Below are positions 46,853 to 57,300 of a stretch of DNA of 64,000 nt, in pieces; position 1 is the first letter of the stretch; each line of letters opens with the position of its first letter. The stretch lies in contig NZ_JOEI01000008.1 of assembly GCF_000718095.1 (NCBI RefSeq), positions 62,001 through 126,000 on the forward strand, given 5' to 3'. Under the pieces are notes generated by a model that was not told where the DNA came from, made no database searches, and was given only the letters and a program-made list of their open reading frames with translations. A program made the translations under genes and the position numbers. The DNA is from Streptomyces scopuliridis RB72. Lineage in GTDB: Bacteria; Actinomycetota; Actinomycetes; Streptomycetales; Streptomycetaceae.

Positions 46853-47881
46853 TCAGCCGGCCAGCCAGCCGTCGATGCCGGTCAGCAGCTTCTCCCGCAC
46901 CTCAGGCGGCGCCGCCGACCCCCGTACCGACTGCCGCGCCAGCTCTGCCAGTTCGGTGTCGCTGAACCCCTGGTGCCGGCGGGCCAGCTCGTACTGCGCC
47001 GCCAGCCGCGAGCCGAACAGCAGCGGATCGTCCGCGCCCAGCGCCATCGGGACCCCCGCGTCGAACAGCGTCCGCAGCGGGACGTCCTCCGGCTTCTCGT
47101 AGACGCCCAGCGCGACATTCGAGGCCGGGCACACCTCGCAGGTCACCCCGCGCTCCGCGAGCTTGCGCAGCAGCTTCGGGTCCTCCGCCGCGCGGACGCC
47201 GTGCCCGATGCGGGCCGCCCGCAGATCGTCCAGACAGTCCCGTACGGACGCGGGCCCGGTCAGCTCACCGCCGTGCGGCGCGGCCAGCAGCCCGCCGTCC
47301 CTGGCGATCGCGAAGGCCCGGTCGAAGTCCCTGGCCATCCCGCGCCGCTCGTCGTTGGAGAGCCCGAAGCCGACGACACCCCGGTCCGCGTACCGCACGG
47401 CGAGCCGGGCCAGCGTCCTGGCCTCCAGCGGATGCTTCATACGGTTCGCCGCCACCAGCACCCGCATCCCCAGACCGGTCTCCCTGGACGCGCTGTCCAC
47501 GGCGTCCAGGATGACTTCCAGAGCCGGGATCAGTCCGCCGAGATGGGGGGCGTACGAGGTGGGGTCGACCTGAATCTCCAGCCAGCCCGAGCCGTCCTGT
47601 ACGTCCTCCTCGGCCGCCTCGCGCACCAGCCGCTGGATGTCCTCGGGCGTCCGCAGACAGGACCGGGCGATGTCGTAGAGCCGCTGGAAACGGAACCAGC
47701 CGCGTTCGTCGGTGGCGCGCAGCTTGGGCGGTTCGCCGCTGGTCAGCGCGTCGGGGAGATGAACGCCGTACTTGTCGGCGAGTTCGAGCAGCGTCGTGGG
47801 CCGCATCGAACCGGTGAAGTGCAGATGCAGATGAGCCTTGGGCAGCAGGCTGAGATCGCGGGGGCGGGTGGTGCTCTCCAT
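46853..47881 (-). CDS. add: Adenosine deaminase
   Basis: This enzyme converts adenosine to inosine in purine salvage. The zinc-binding HxH is in HLHLHFTGS (near residue 17), the third His and catalytic Glu are in APHGGELTG, and the later H and DD in RIGHGVRAAEDP and ALGADDPLLF complete the site. HFTG replaces the more common HLEG. ATG 47881 (342 residues) follows AGGA; a start at 47899 is possible. It is convergent with murB, with only 16 bp between the stops. Confidence 0.93.
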   Translation of the reverse strand: MESTTRPRDLSLLPKAHLHLHFTGSMRPTTLLELADKYGVHLPDALTSGEPPKLRATDERGWFRFQRLYDIARSCLRTPEDIQRLVREAAEEDVQDGSGWLEIQVDPTSYAPHLGGLIPALEVILDAVDSASRETGLGMRVLVAANRMKHPLEARTLARLAVRYADRGVVGFGLSNDERRGMARDFDRAFAIARDGGLLAAPHGGELTGPASVRDCLDDLRAARIGHGVRAAEDPKLLRKLAERGVTCEVCPASNVALGVYEKPEDVPLRTLFDAGVPMALGADDPLLFGSRLAAQYELARRHQGFSDTELAELARQSVRGSAAPPEVREKLLTGIDGWLAG

Positions 47882-47950
47882 TCGTAGATCCTGCCGCATG
47901 CTCGCGCCGACCGGCAGCCACTTTCCCCGATCGAGATCTTGTCCGAACGC

Positions 47951-47984
47951 AAAAACGGGCCCCCGGCGATCGCCGGGGGCCCGT
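47951..47984 (-). terminator. Rho-independent terminator of the aminotransferase gene
   Basis: A perfect 30-bp palindrome (47955-47984) is followed on the minus strand by TTTTT (47955-47951). It starts 12 bp after the aminotransferase stop. Confidence 0.93.
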
Positions 47985-47995
47985 CGCGGACCGCG

Positions 47996-49222
47996 TCAGT
48001 CCTTCGCCTCGCTCAGCAGCTTCTGGATCCTGCCGATGCCCTCCGCCAGGTCCTCGTCACCGAGCGCGTACGACAGCCGCAGATAACCGGGCGTACCGAA
48101 CGCCTCTCCGGGGACGACCGCGACCTCCGCCTCGTCCAGGATCAGCGCGGCCAGCTCGACCGACGTCCGCGGGCGCTTGCCCCGGATCTCCTTGCCCAGC
48201 AGGGCCTTCACCGACGGGTACGCGTAGAAGGCGCCCTCCGGCACCGGGCAGACGACGCCGTCGATCTCGTTCAGCAGCCGCACGATGGTCTGGCGGCGCC
48301 GGTCGAAGGCGGCGCGCATCTCGGCGACCGCGGTCAGGTCACCGGAGACGGCGGCGATCGCCGCGGCCTGCGAGACATTGGCGACATTGGACGTGGCGTG
48401 CGACTGGAGGTTGGTCGCGGCCTTGACGACGTCCTTGGGGCCGACGATCCACCCCACACGCCAGCCGGTCATCGCATAGGTCTTCGCCACACCGTTGACC
48501 ACGACGCACTTGTCACGCAGCTCCGGCACGGCGGCCGGCAGCGAGGTGAAGGTGGCGTCGCCGTACACGAGGTGCTCGTAGATCTCGTCCGTCATCACCC
48601 ACAGCCCGTGCTCGACGGCCCAGCGGCCGATGGCCTCGGTGTCGGCGGGGCTGTAGACGGCGCCCGTCGGGTTGGACGGCGAGACGAAGAGGACGACCTT
48701 CGTACGGTCGGTACGCGCGGCCTCCAACTGCTCGACGGAGACCCGGTAGCCGGTGGTCTCATCCGCCACGACCTCTACCGGGACACCGCCGGCCAGCCGG
48801 ATCGACTCGGGGTACGTCGTCCAGTACGGAGCCGGGACGATGACCTCGTCACCCGGGTCCAGGATGGCCGCGAACGCCTCGTAGATCGCCTGCTTGCCGC
48901 CGTTGGTCACCAGGACCTGCGAGGGCTCGATCTCGTAGCCGGAGTCGCGCAGCGTCTTCGCGACGATCGCGGCCTTGAGCTCGGGGAGCCCCCCGGCCGG
49001 CGTGTAGCGGTGGTACTTGGGGTTGCGGCACGCCTCGACAGCGGCCTCGACGATATAGCCGGGCGTCGGGAAGTCGGGCTCGCCGGCGCCGAAGCCGATC
49101 ACCGGACGCCCGGCTGCCTTCAGGGCCTTGGCCTTGGCGTCCACGGCGAGGGTCGCGGACTCGGAGATCGCGCCGATACGGGCGGAGACCCGGCGCTCGG
49201 TCGGAGGGATTGCAGCGCTCAT
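47996..49222 (-). CDS. aspC: Aspartate/aromatic pyridoxal-phosphate aminotransferase
   Basis: This class I aminotransferase has 408 residues. The PLP lysine is in [16 protein letters not shown]; the cofactor Asn/Asp/Tyr pattern is in [11 protein letters not shown] and [23 protein letters not shown] and [11 protein letters not shown] are typical of aspartate aminotransferases. It makes aspartate from oxaloacetate and glutamate. I use ATG 49222; the open frame extends to 49282, and no clear ribosome site is seen. Confidence 0.95.
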   Translation of the reverse strand: MSAAIPPTERRVSARIGAISESATLAVDAKAKALKAAGRPVIGFGAGEPDFPTPGYIVEAAVEACRNPKYHRYTPAGGLPELKAAIVAKTLRDSGYEIEPSQVLVTNGGKQAIYEAFAAILDPGDEVIVPAPYWTTYPESIRLAGGVPVEVVADETTGYRVSVEQLEAARTDRTKVVLFVSPSNPTGAVYSPADTEAIGRWAVEHGLWVMTDEIYEHLVYGDATFTSLPAAVPELRDKCVVVNGVAKTYAMTGWRVGWIVGPKDVVKAATNLQSHATSNVANVSQAAAIAAVSGDLTAVAEMRAAFDRRRQTIVRLLNEIDGVVCPVPEGAFYAYPSVKALLGKEIRGKRPRTSVELAALILDEAEVAVVPGEAFGTPGYLRLSYALGDEDLAEGIGRIQKLLSEAKD

Positions 49223-49335
49223 GGGCCCATGGTCCCAGACCCGAAACCTCGTCGGCACACAGGTTTCGCAGGGTGGACACATAGAAGGAAGACGGGCGCG
49301 CGGGACGGCGGCCGCGACTGTCGCGGGGGAAGCTG

Positions 49336-49365
49336 TTCGACGCGGGGGCCGCGACCACGTACACT
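49336..49365 (+). promoter_or_regulatory. Promoter upstream of tRNA-Trp and secE-nusG
   Basis: TTCGAC (49336-49341) and TACACT (49360-49365) with an 18-bp spacer. A second TAGGTT box at 49431-49436 lies closer to the tRNA, without a clear -35. Confidence 0.55.
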
Positions 49366-49449
49366 CACTCGTCGTTGGCCCTCAGCCACCAGGTCCGTAC
49401 CGCGCACTCCGTGCGTCCGGTCGGATGCGGTAGGTTGGGGAAAACGCAA

Positions 49450-49522
49450 AGGGTCGTAGCTCAATTGGTAGAGCACTGGTCTCCAAAACCAGCGGTTGGG
49501 GGTTCAAGTCCCTCCGGCCCTG
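49450..49522 (+). tRNA. tRNA-Trp (CCA)
   Basis: The 73-nt cloverleaf has acceptor AGGGTCG pairing with CGGCCCT (one G-U), anticodon loop CTCCAAA giving CCA, and T-loop TTCAAGT. It lies 108 bp before secE, a conserved bacterial arrangement that allows co-transcription. A small hairpin (49526-49549) follows. Confidence 0.97.
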
Positions 49523-49630
49523 CTACACACATCTTCGCCAGGATGTGTGCGCATGTACGTACATTGAATGCATCGCCGTGCGGCTCCCCCGGGCGCGGCA
49601 CGGCCACGACCCGGAATCAGGTGAGAGAGC

Positions 49631-49915
49631 GTGACGGACGCCGTGGGCTCCATCGACAAGCCTGATGCTGACGACGAGTCCGCCGAGTCGAAGAAGCCCC
49701 GCAAGGGCGGCAAGCGCGGCAAGAAGGGCCCTCTGGGCCGTCTCGCGCTCTTCTACCGTCAGATCGTCGCCGAGCTGCGCAAGGTCGTCTGGCCGACTCG
49801 CAACCAGCTGACTACGTACACCACCGTGGTGATTGTCTTCGTCGTCGTCATGATCGGTTTGGTGACCGTGATTGACTATGGCTTCCAGCAAGCAATCAAG
49901 TACGTCTTCGGCTGA
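49631..49915 (+). CDS. secE: Protein translocase subunit SecE
   Basis: SecE is the essential small SecYEG subunit. The 94-residue protein has a long charged N-terminus ([20 protein letters not shown]), the conserved [22 protein letters not shown] amphipathic region, and a single C-terminal membrane helix ([20 protein letters not shown]). GTG 49631 follows GGTGAGAG. Confidence 0.97.
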   Translation: MTDAVGSIDKPDADDESAESKKPRKGGKRGKKGPLGRLALFYRQIVAELRKVVWPTRNQLTTYTTVVIVFVVVMIGLVTVIDYGFQQAIKYVFG

Positions 49916-49986
49916 TCCCGCGAGGGCGCCCGGCGCGGCGCCCCTTTCGCGTGTTCCACCCATTGAGCCAGGAAGAAGCAGCCACC

Positions 49987-50868
49987 GTGTCTGACCCGAA
50001 ACTGAACGACGCCAGCGAGTCGGTGGAGTCCCGCGAGGACGAAACCGGCATCGTCGAGGCGGCGGACGCTGTCGAGCCAGACCAGGCCGAAGCCGCTGAC
50101 GTCGCCGCGGGCGAGCCGGCCGAGGAAGCCGCACTCCACATCGAGGACGGCGAGGACGACCCCGCGGAGGACGACGCCGACGAGTCGGCCGCTGACAAGG
50201 CGGACGACGACGCCGACGAGATCGACGCCGACGAAGAGCCCGAGGCTCCCGTCGACCCGGTCGCCGCTCTCCGTGAGGAACTCCGCGGGCTGCCCGGCGA
50301 GTGGTATGTGATCCACACCTACGCGGGCTACGAGAAGCGCGTGAAGGCCAACCTGGAGCAGCGCGCCGTCTCGCTGAACGTCGAGGAGTTCGTCTACCAG
50401 GCCGAGGTCCCCGAGGAAGAGATCGTCCAGATCAAGAACGGCGAGCGCAAGAACGTTCGCCAGAACAAGCTCCCGGGCTACGTCCTGGTGCGCATGGATC
50501 TGACGAACGAGTCCTGGGGCGTCGTCCGCAACACCCCCGGTGTCACCGGCTTCGTGGGCAACGCCTACGACCCGTACCCGCTGACCCTGGACGAGATCGT
50601 CAAGATGCTCGCGCCGGAGGCCGAGGAGAAGGCCGCCCGTGAGGCCGCGGAGGCCGAGGGCAAGCCCGTTCCGTCCCGCAAGGTCGAGGTCCAGGTGCTG
50701 GACTTCGAGGTCGGCGACTCGGTCACCGTCACCGACGGTCCGTTCGCCACGCTCCAGGCGACCATCAACGAGATCAACGCGGACTCGAAGAAGGTCAAGG
50801 GTCTGGTCGAGATCTTCGGCCGCGAGACCCCGGTCGAGCTGAGCTTCGACCAGATCCAGAAGAACTGA
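49987..50868 (+). CDS. nusG: Transcription termination/antitermination protein NusG
   Basis: NusG has an N-terminal NGN domain ([21 protein letters not shown]) that binds RNA polymerase and a C-terminal KOW domain ([37 protein letters not shown]) that contacts Rho or ribosomal protein S10. The first about 100 residues are a highly acidic Asp/Glu/Ala-rich extension typical of Streptomyces. The 293 residues are normal. GTG 49987 follows AGGAAG. A strong terminator ends the secE-nusG unit. Confidence 0.97.
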   Translation: MSDPKLNDASESVESREDETGIVEAADAVEPDQAEAADVAAGEPAEEAALHIEDGEDDPAEDDADESAADKADDDADEIDADEEPEAPVDPVAALREELRGLPGEWYVIHTYAGYEKRVKANLEQRAVSLNVEEFVYQAEVPEEEIVQIKNGERKNVRQNKLPGYVLVRMDLTNESWGVVRNTPGVTGFVGNAYDPYPLTLDEIVKMLAPEAEEKAAREAAEAEGKPVPSRKVEVQVLDFEVGDSVTVTDGPFATLQATINEINADSKKVKGLVEIFGRETPVELSFDQIQKN

Positions 50869-50915
50869 ACCCAGCGGGCGGCGTGCGCTTCGGCGCCCGC
50901 CCGCGACAGCAGCTT

Positions 50916-50962
50916 CCGACAGGTCAGACAGGCTCATCCAGCTGTCTGACCTGTCGGTTTTT
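50916..50962 (+). terminator. Rho-independent terminator after nusG
   Basis: Perfect 16-base arms (50916-50931 and 50942-50957) with a ten-base loop, followed directly by TTTTT. Confidence 0.95.
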
Positions 50963-50988
50963 GGCCGTGCAGCTATACCCGTTATCGT
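50961..50988 (+). promoter_or_regulatory. Candidate promoter of rplK-rplA
   Basis: TTGGCC (50961-50966) and TATCGT (50983-50988) with a 16-bp spacer lie just after the nusG terminator and 70 bp before rplK. A TATACC box at 50974 is an alternative. Confidence 0.45.
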
Positions 50989-51058
50989 TGTGCGGTATGC
51001 CTCCATCCGGATGACCGGACGGCTGGCTGAAAACTCTCACTAGGACCCGGAGAGAGCA

Positions 51059-51493
51059 ATGCCTCCCAAGAAGAAGAAGGTCACGGGGCTTATCAAGCTC
51101 CAGATCAGCGCCGGCGCGGCCAACCCGGCTCCGCCGGTCGGCCCCGCGCTGGGCCAGCACGGCGTCAACATCATGGAGTTCTGCAAGGCCTACAACGCCG
51201 CGACCGAGTCGCAGCGTGGCATGGTCGTGCCGGTGGAGATCACGGTCTACGAGGACCGCTCCTTCACCTTCATCACCAAGACGCCGCCGGCCGCCAAGCT
51301 GATCCTCAAGGCCGCGGGCGTGGACAAGGGCTCAGGCGAGCCGCACGTCAAGAAGGTCGCGAAGCTCACCCGCGACCAGGTGCGCGAGATCGCCACCACG
51401 AAGATGCCCGACCTGAACGCCAACGACCTGGACGCCGCCGAGAAGATCATCGCCGGCACCGCCCGTTCCATGGGCGTCACGGTCGAGGGCTGA
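51059..51493 (+). CDS. rplK: 50S ribosomal protein L11
   Basis: The 144-residue protein binds the GTPase-associated centre of 23S rRNA with L10 and is the target region of thiostrepton. [42 protein letters not shown] is the N-terminal domain and the C-terminal RNA-binding domain follows after residue 75. CCCGGAGAGAGCA precedes the ATG. Pro residues in the thiostrepton contact region (NPAPPVGP) are the normal ones. Confidence 0.98.
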   Translation: MPPKKKKVTGLIKLQISAGAANPAPPVGPALGQHGVNIMEFCKAYNAATESQRGMVVPVEITVYEDRSFTFITKTPPAAKLILKAAGVDKGSGEPHVKKVAKLTRDQVREIATTKMPDLNANDLDAAEKIIAGTARSMGVTVEG

Positions 51494-51574
51494 CCCAGCC
51501 GGGCAAGCCCCAGTGGCAGGGCCATGCGCGGCCCGGACCACGACCTCCACACCTGATGAACCACAGGAGATGAA

Positions 51575-52297
51575 GTGAAGCGCAGCAAGGCTCTCCGCGG
51601 CGCGGACGCCAAGATCGACCGGGAGCGTACGTACGCCCCGCTTGAGGCCGTCCGTATCGCCAAGGACACCACCAGCACCAAGTTCGACGGCACCGTCGAG
51701 GTGGCCATGCGACTGGGCGTCGACCCGCGCAAGGCCGACCAGATGGTCCGTGGCACCGTGAACCTTCCGCACGGCACCGGCAAGACCGCCCGGGTCCTGG
51801 TCTTCGCGACCGGTGACCGTGCCGAGGCCGCGCGTGCCGCGGGCGCCGACATCGTCGGCGCCGACGAGCTCATCGACGAGGTTTCGAAGGGCCGTCTGGA
51901 CTTCGACGCCGTCGTCGCCACCCCGGACCTCATGGGCAAGGTCGGCCGCCTCGGCCGCGTCCTCGGCCCGCGTGGTCTGATGCCGAACCCGAAGACCGGC
52001 ACCGTCACCCCCGATGTCACCAAGGCTGTGAACGACATCAAGGGCGGCAAGATCGAGTTCCGCGTCGACAAGCACTCGAACCTGCACTTCATCATCGGCA
52101 AGGTCTCCTTCGACGAGACGAAGCTGGTCGAGAACTACGCCGCGGCGCTGGAGGAGATCCTCCGTCTCAAGCCGTCCGCCGCCAAGGGCCGCTACATCAA
52201 GAAGGCGACCCTGGCCACGACGATGGGCCCCGGCATCCCGCTGGACGCCAACCGCACCCGCAACCTCCTCGTCGAGGAGGACCCGGCCGCCGTCTGA
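51575..52297 (+). CDS. rplA: 50S ribosomal protein L1
   Basis: L1 forms the mobile stalk at the E-site of the ribosome. The 240-residue protein starts [24 protein letters not shown] and contains the L1 signature [28 protein letters not shown] 51575 follows CAGGAGATGAA. It is 81 bp after rplK and followed by a strong terminator. Confidence 0.98.
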   Translation: MKRSKALRGADAKIDRERTYAPLEAVRIAKDTTSTKFDGTVEVAMRLGVDPRKADQMVRGTVNLPHGTGKTARVLVFATGDRAEAARAAGADIVGADELIDEVSKGRLDFDAVVATPDLMGKVGRLGRVLGPRGLMPNPKTGTVTPDVTKAVNDIKGGKIEFRVDKHSNLHFIIGKVSFDETKLVENYAAALEEILRLKPSAAKGRYIKKATLATTMGPGIPLDANRTRNLLVEEDPAAV

Positions 52298-52328
52298 CAC
52301 CGACGGCAGCCGCGGGTCACGCGCACGA

Positions 52329-52373
52329 AAGCCGGTCCCCGTACCTCTCCGGAGGTGCGGGGGCCGGCTTTTT
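52329..52373 (+). terminator. Rho-independent terminator after rplA
   Basis: Nineteen-base arms with one mismatch and G-U pairs (52329-52347, 52352-52370) are followed by TTTTT. It separates the rplKA and rplJL transcripts. Confidence 0.9.
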
Positions 52374-52472
52374 CCCCGCGGGCCTGTCACAGGCGTGCGT
52401 CAGGGTCGTCACCGCCGCTCACGAGGCAAGGCATCCGGGGACGAGGCGGTCCAGGAGCAGCGGCCGGCTGAT

Positions 52473-52501
52473 TTGTCCTGCGGCCCCTCCTCACGTAGTC
52501 T
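52473..52501 (+). promoter_or_regulatory. Promoter of rplJ-rplL
   Basis: TTGTCC (52473-52478) and TAGTCT (52496-52501) with a 17-bp spacer, just upstream of the L10 leader. Transcription would start near 52508. The preceding bases 52374-52472 show no gene. Confidence 0.65.
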
Positions 52502-52508
52502 TCTCCAG

Positions 52509-52667
52509 AAGCCAAAGACCGCTGGTCGTTGCCGTGTGCTCGTAAGAGGGTGCGGCGGCCGAAGGATCCGCTAGCTGCGGACGACCTGCGCAGGTGACTG
52601 TGGACAGCTCCCGGATTCCATTCGGTCGAGCTACGCCCCGTGCGCCTGCGCCGGGGCGTTTCGTTTT
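52509..52667 (+). ncRNA. L10 leader (ribosomal protein autoregulatory RNA) with attenuator
   Basis: The 159-nt leader contains the conserved blocks of the bacterial L10-binding leader: a CCAAAGACC segment, GCGGACGACCTGCGCAGG, and a long stem region before a hairpin at 52633-52659 (GC-rich arms, then TTTCGTTTT), which looks like an intrinsic attenuator. When L10/L12 exceed rRNA, binding would favour repression of rplJ. Boundaries are estimates. Confidence 0.75.
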
Positions 52668-52717
52668 GCCCAGCCCCTTCTGAGCGGTCCTCATCACCCG
52701 GAAGGAGGCCGACGCTC

Positions 52718-53278
52718 ATGGCAAGGCCCGACAAGGCTGCCGCGGTAGCCGAGCTGACGGACAAGTTCCGCAGCTCGAACGCCGCCGTGCTGACCGAGTA
52801 CCGGGGTCTCACCGTGGCGCAGCTCAAGGAGCTGCGCCGTTCTCTCGGTGAGAACGCCCAGTACGCCGTGGTGAAGAACACGCTGACCAAGATCGCGGCC
52901 AACGAGGCCGGGATCAACACGCTGGACGACCTCTTCGCGGGTCCGACGGCGGTTGCCTTCGTCACCGGTGACCCGGTGGAGTCGGCGAAGGGTCTTCGTG
53001 ACTTCGCCAAGGACAACCCGAATCTCGTCATCAAGGGCGGCGTCCTCGATGGCAAGGCGCTGAGCGCCGACGAGATCAAGAAGCTCGCGGACCTTGAGTC
53101 CCGCGAGGTTCTGCTCTCCAAGCTGGCAGGTGCCATGAAGGGCAAGCAGTCGCAGGCTGCCTCGCTCTTCCAGGCGCTTCCGTCGAAGTTCGTCCGCACC
53201 GCGGAAGCGCTTCGCGTCAAGAAGGAAGAGCAGGGCGGTGCCGGTACGCCGGCTCCCGTCGAGGCCGACTCCGAGTAA
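52718..53278 (+). CDS. rplJ: 50S ribosomal protein L10
   Basis: L10 anchors the L7/L12 stalk. The 186-residue protein starts [40 protein letters not shown] and has the [13 protein letters not shown] helix that binds L12 dimers near residue 155. AAGGAGG lies nine bases before ATG 52718. It is the first gene after the L10 leader and thus autoregulated. Confidence 0.98.
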   Translation: MARPDKAAAVAELTDKFRSSNAAVLTEYRGLTVAQLKELRRSLGENAQYAVVKNTLTKIAANEAGINTLDDLFAGPTAVAFVTGDPVESAKGLRDFAKDNPNLVIKGGVLDGKALSADEIKKLADLESREVLLSKLAGAMKGKQSQAASLFQALPSKFVRTAEALRVKKEEQGGAGTPAPVEADSE

Positions 53279-53362
53279 TCACGCTCGCTCGGTCGCAGCG
53301 GGCCGGTACGCCCGCGGAACTGTACATACGGCACCAGCCGAATTAGTGGAAGGACCGCCATC

Positions 53363-53746
53363 ATGGCGAAGCTCAGCCAGGAAGACCTGCTCGCGCAGTT
53401 CGAGGACATGACCCTCATCGAGCTCTCCGCGTTCGTGAAGGCGTTCGAGGAGAAGTTCGACGTCACCGCCGCCGCCGCGGTCGCCGCGCCGGTCGCCGGT
53501 GCCCCCGGTGCCCCGGCCGAGGCCGAAGAGGTCCAGGACGAGTTCGACGTCATCCTCACGGGTGCCGGCGAGAAGAAGATCCAGGTCATCAAGGTCGTGC
53601 GTGAGCTGACCTCCCTGGGCCTCAAGGAGGCCAAGGACCTCGTGGACGGCGCCCCGAAGCCCGTTCTGGAGAAGGTCGCCAAGGAGGCCGCTGACAAGGC
53701 CGCCGAGTCCCTCAAGGCCGCCGGCGCCTCCGTCGAGGTCAAGTGA
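53363..53746 (+). CDS. rplL: 50S ribosomal protein L7/L12
   Basis: This is the flexible stalk protein that recruits translation GTPases. The 127-residue protein starts [33 protein letters not shown]; an Ala/Pro hinge follows, and the C-terminal domain contains [39 protein letters not shown] precedes the ATG. It is followed by a hairpin with read-through potential toward rpoB. Confidence 0.98.
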   Translation: MAKLSQEDLLAQFEDMTLIELSAFVKAFEEKFDVTAAAAVAAPVAGAPGAPAEAEEVQDEFDVILTGAGEKKIQVIKVVRELTSLGLKEAKDLVDGAPKPVLEKVAKEAADKAAESLKAAGASVEVK

Positions 53747-53823
53747 CCTCGTACGAGTCCGTCACCGGCCGCCTGTAGGCGTACGGAGGCAGTCTCGGCG
53801 CCGCGAGGCGCAGTGTTGACGCG

Positions 53824-53855
53824 AAGGGCGATCACCCAGTCGGGTGGTCGCCTTT
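53824..53855 (+). terminator. Hairpin after rplL
   Basis: Fourteen-base arms with two G-U pairs (53824-53837 and 53842-53855) and a four-base loop end in CCTTT. Likely a partial terminator between rplJL and rpoBC. Confidence 0.75.
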
Positions 53856-54145
53856 CCGCGTTCCCGTGGGGGCTGCCTTGCTCTTCGGCGCGCGGCGAGT
53901 ATCGTGATCATCGCCGTGCTTCCGTACGCCCCGTGACCTTCCGCGTGGGGCGGGGGGCCTTGACGAACCGCACGCAGCGCGCAATTCTCAGGACGCGTCG
54001 GCACAATCGATCCGCATCCGAGGCATGGATCGACGGCGAAGAGGGCAGTATCGATGTGCGCCTACGGCGCGAGGCTTTCCGCAGTTGAGTTGCCGCAGTT
54101 GAGACAAGGGTGTTGAGAAAAACGAGGGTGTCGGAAAACCCGGTC
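53856..54145. other. Intergenic region upstream of the rpoB promoter, no gene seen
   Basis: About 290 bp with no convincing reading frame. Codon use and both strands look non-coding. It may contain regulatory elements for rpoBC beyond the promoter at 54146-54174, but I see no clear repeat or box. Confidence 0.6.
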
Positions 54146-54174
54146 TGGACATCAGTGTGCCAAGTGGCTACACT
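54146..54174 (+). promoter_or_regulatory. rpoBC promoter
   Basis: TGGACA (54146-54151) and TACACT (54169-54174) with exactly 17 bp between them match the vegetative sigma-factor consensus well. Transcription would start near 54181, giving a leader of about 155 nt before rpoB. Confidence 0.75.
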
Positions 54175-54336
54175 GACCCTTTGCGCTGCCTGTTAGCTGC
54201 TCCCTGCCCGTCACCAGGGGCACCCCCTCGCAAGAGCATCGATGAGTGAACGGCCCTGATCTGGGCTTTCTCTCTTCGTGCCCGGCTTGGGACCGGTACG
54301 CGCGTAGTGAGTCCGAGCCCTCGGAAGGACCCCCTC

Positions 54337-57300
54337 TTGGCCGCCTCGCGCAACGCCTCGACCACGAATACGAACAACGGTGCCAGCACCGCCCCGCTGC
54401 GCATCTCCTTTGCAAAGATCAAGGAGCCCCTCGAGGTTCCGAACCTCCTGGCGCTGCAGACCGAGAGCTTTGACTGGCTGCTCGGTAACGCCGCTTGGAA
54501 GGCTCGTGTCGAGGCGGCTCTCGAAAGCGGACAGAACGTCCCCACCAAGTCCGGCCTTGAGGAGATCTTCGAGGAGATCTCCCCGATCGAGGACTTCTCC
54601 GGGTCGATGTCCCTGACGTTCCGCGATCACCGCTTCGAGCCTCCGAAGAACTCGATCGACGAGTGCAAGGAGCGCGACTTCACGTACGCCGCCCCGCTCT
54701 TCGTCACGGCCGAGTTCACCAACAACGAGACCGGCGAGATCAAGTCCCAGACGGTCTTCATGGGCGACTTCCCGCTCATGACGAACAAGGGCACCTTCGT
54801 CATCAACGGCACCGAGCGTGTCGTGGTGTCGCAGCTCGTCCGCTCGCCCGGTGTCTACTTCGACTCCTCCATCGACAAGACGTCCGACAAGGACATCTTC
54901 TCGGCCAAGATCATCCCGTCCCGGGGTGCCTGGCTGGAGATGGAGATCGACAAGCGCGACATGGTCGGTGTGCGTATCGACCGCAAGCGCAAGCAGTCCG
55001 TGACCGTGCTGCTCAAGGCTCTCGGCTGGACGACCGAGCAGATCCTGGAGGAGTTCGGCGAGTACGAGTCCATGCGCGCCACCCTGGAGAAGGACCACAC
55101 CCAGGGCCAGGACGACGCGCTGCTCGACATCTACCGCAAGCTGCGTCCGGGCGAGCCCCCGACGCGTGAGGCCGCGCAGACGCTGCTGGAGAACCTCTAC
55201 TTCAACCCGAAGCGCTACGACCTGGCGAAGGTCGGCCGCTACAAGGTGAACAAGAAGCTCGGCGCGGACGAGCCGCTGGACGCCGGCGTGCTCACCACCG
55301 ACGACATCATCGCCACCATCAAGTACCTGGTGAAGCTGCACGCCGGTGAGACCGAGACGGTCGGTGAGTCCGGTCGCTCGATCATGGTCGAGACCGACGA
55401 CATCGACCACTTCGGCAACCGCCGTATCCGCAATGTCGGCGAGCTGATCCAGAACCAGGTCCGTACGGGTCTCGCCCGTATGGAGCGCGTCGTGCGCGAG
55501 CGCATGACCACCCAGGACGTCGAGGCGATCACGCCGCAGACCCTGATCAACATCCGGCCGGTCGTCGCCTCCATCAAGGAGTTCTTCGGCACCAGCCAGC
55601 TGTCCCAGTTCATGGACCAGAACAACCCGCTGTCGGGCCTGACGCACAAGCGTCGTCTCAACGCCCTCGGCCCGGGTGGTCTCTCCCGTGAGCGGGCCGG
55701 CTTCGAGGTCCGTGACGTGCACCCGTCGCACTACGGCCGCATGTGCCCGATCGAGACGCCCGAAGGCCCGAACATCGGTCTGATCGGCTCGCTGGCCTCG
55801 TACGGCCGGATCAACGCGTTCGGCTTCATCGAGACGCCGTACCGCAAGGTCACCGACGGCCAGGTCACCGACGAGGTCGACTACCTGACCGCCGACGAGG
55901 AAGACCGCTTCGTCATCGCGCAGGCCAACGCGACGCTCTCCGAGGACATGCGGTTCGTCGAGCCGCGCGTCCTGGTCCGCCGTCGTGGCGGCGAGGTCGA
56001 CTACGTGCCCGGCACCGAGGTCGACTACATGGATGTCTCGCCGCGCCAGATGGTGTCGGTCGCGACCGCCATGATCCCGTTCCTGGAGCACGACGACGCC
56101 AACCGTGCCCTCATGGGCGCGAACATGATGCGTCAGGCCGTGCCCCTGATCACGTCCGAGGCGCCGCTCGTCGGCACCGGCATGGAGTACCGCTGCGCGG
56201 TCGACGCCGGTGACGTCATCAAGGCGGAGAAGGACGGTGTGGTCCAGGAGGTCTCCGCGGACTACATCACCGTCGCCAACGACGACGGCACGTACACCAC
56301 GTACCGCATCGCCAAGTTCTCCCGCTCCAACCAGGGCACCTCGGTCAACCAGAAGGTTGTCGTCAACGAGGGCGACCGGGTCGTCGAGAGCCAGGTCCTC
56401 GCCGATGGTCCCGCCACCCAGCAGGGTGAGATGGCGCTCGGCAAGAACCTCCTCGTGGCGTTCATGCCGTGGGAGGGCCACAACTACGAAGACGCGATCA
56501 TCCTCAGCCAGCGGCTGGTCCAGGACGACGTCCTCTCCTCGATCCACATCGAGGAGCACGAGGTCGACGCCCGTGACACCAAGCTGGGCCCCGAGGAGAT
56601 CACCCGGGACATCCCGAACGTCTCGGAGGAGGTCCTCGCGGACCTCGACGAGCGCGGCATCATCCGGATCGGTGCCGAGGTCGTCGCCGGAGACATCCTG
56701 GTCGGCAAGGTCACGCCCAAGGGTGAGACCGAGCTGACCCCGGAGGAGCGACTGCTCCGCGCGATCTTCGGTGAGAAGGCCCGTGAGGTCCGTGACACCT
56801 CGCTGAAGGTGCCGCACGGCGAGACCGGCAAGGTCATCGGCGTACGGGTCTTCGACCGCGAGGAGGGCGACGAGCTGCCGCCGGGCGTGAACCAGCTGGT
56901 TCGCGTGTACGTCGCGCAGAAGCGCAAGATCACCGACGGTGACAAGCTCGCCGGCCGTCACGGCAACAAGGGCGTCATCTCGAAGATCCTGCCGATCGAG
57001 GACATGCCGTTCCTGGAGGACGGCACCCCGGTCGACATCATCCTCAACCCGCTGGGTGTCCCGTCCCGAATGAACCCGGGACAGGTCCTGGAGATCCACC
57101 TCGGCTGGCTCGCCAGCCAGGGCTGGAAGGTCGAGGGCAGCGAGGAGTGGATGGAGCGGCTGAAGGTCATCGGCGCCGATGAGGTCGCCCCTGGCACCAA
57201 TGTCGCCACCCCGGTCTTCGACGGTGCCCGTGAGGACGAGATCTCCGGTCTCTTCGAGGCGACGGTCCCGAACCGCGACGGCAACCGGATGGTCCAGCCG

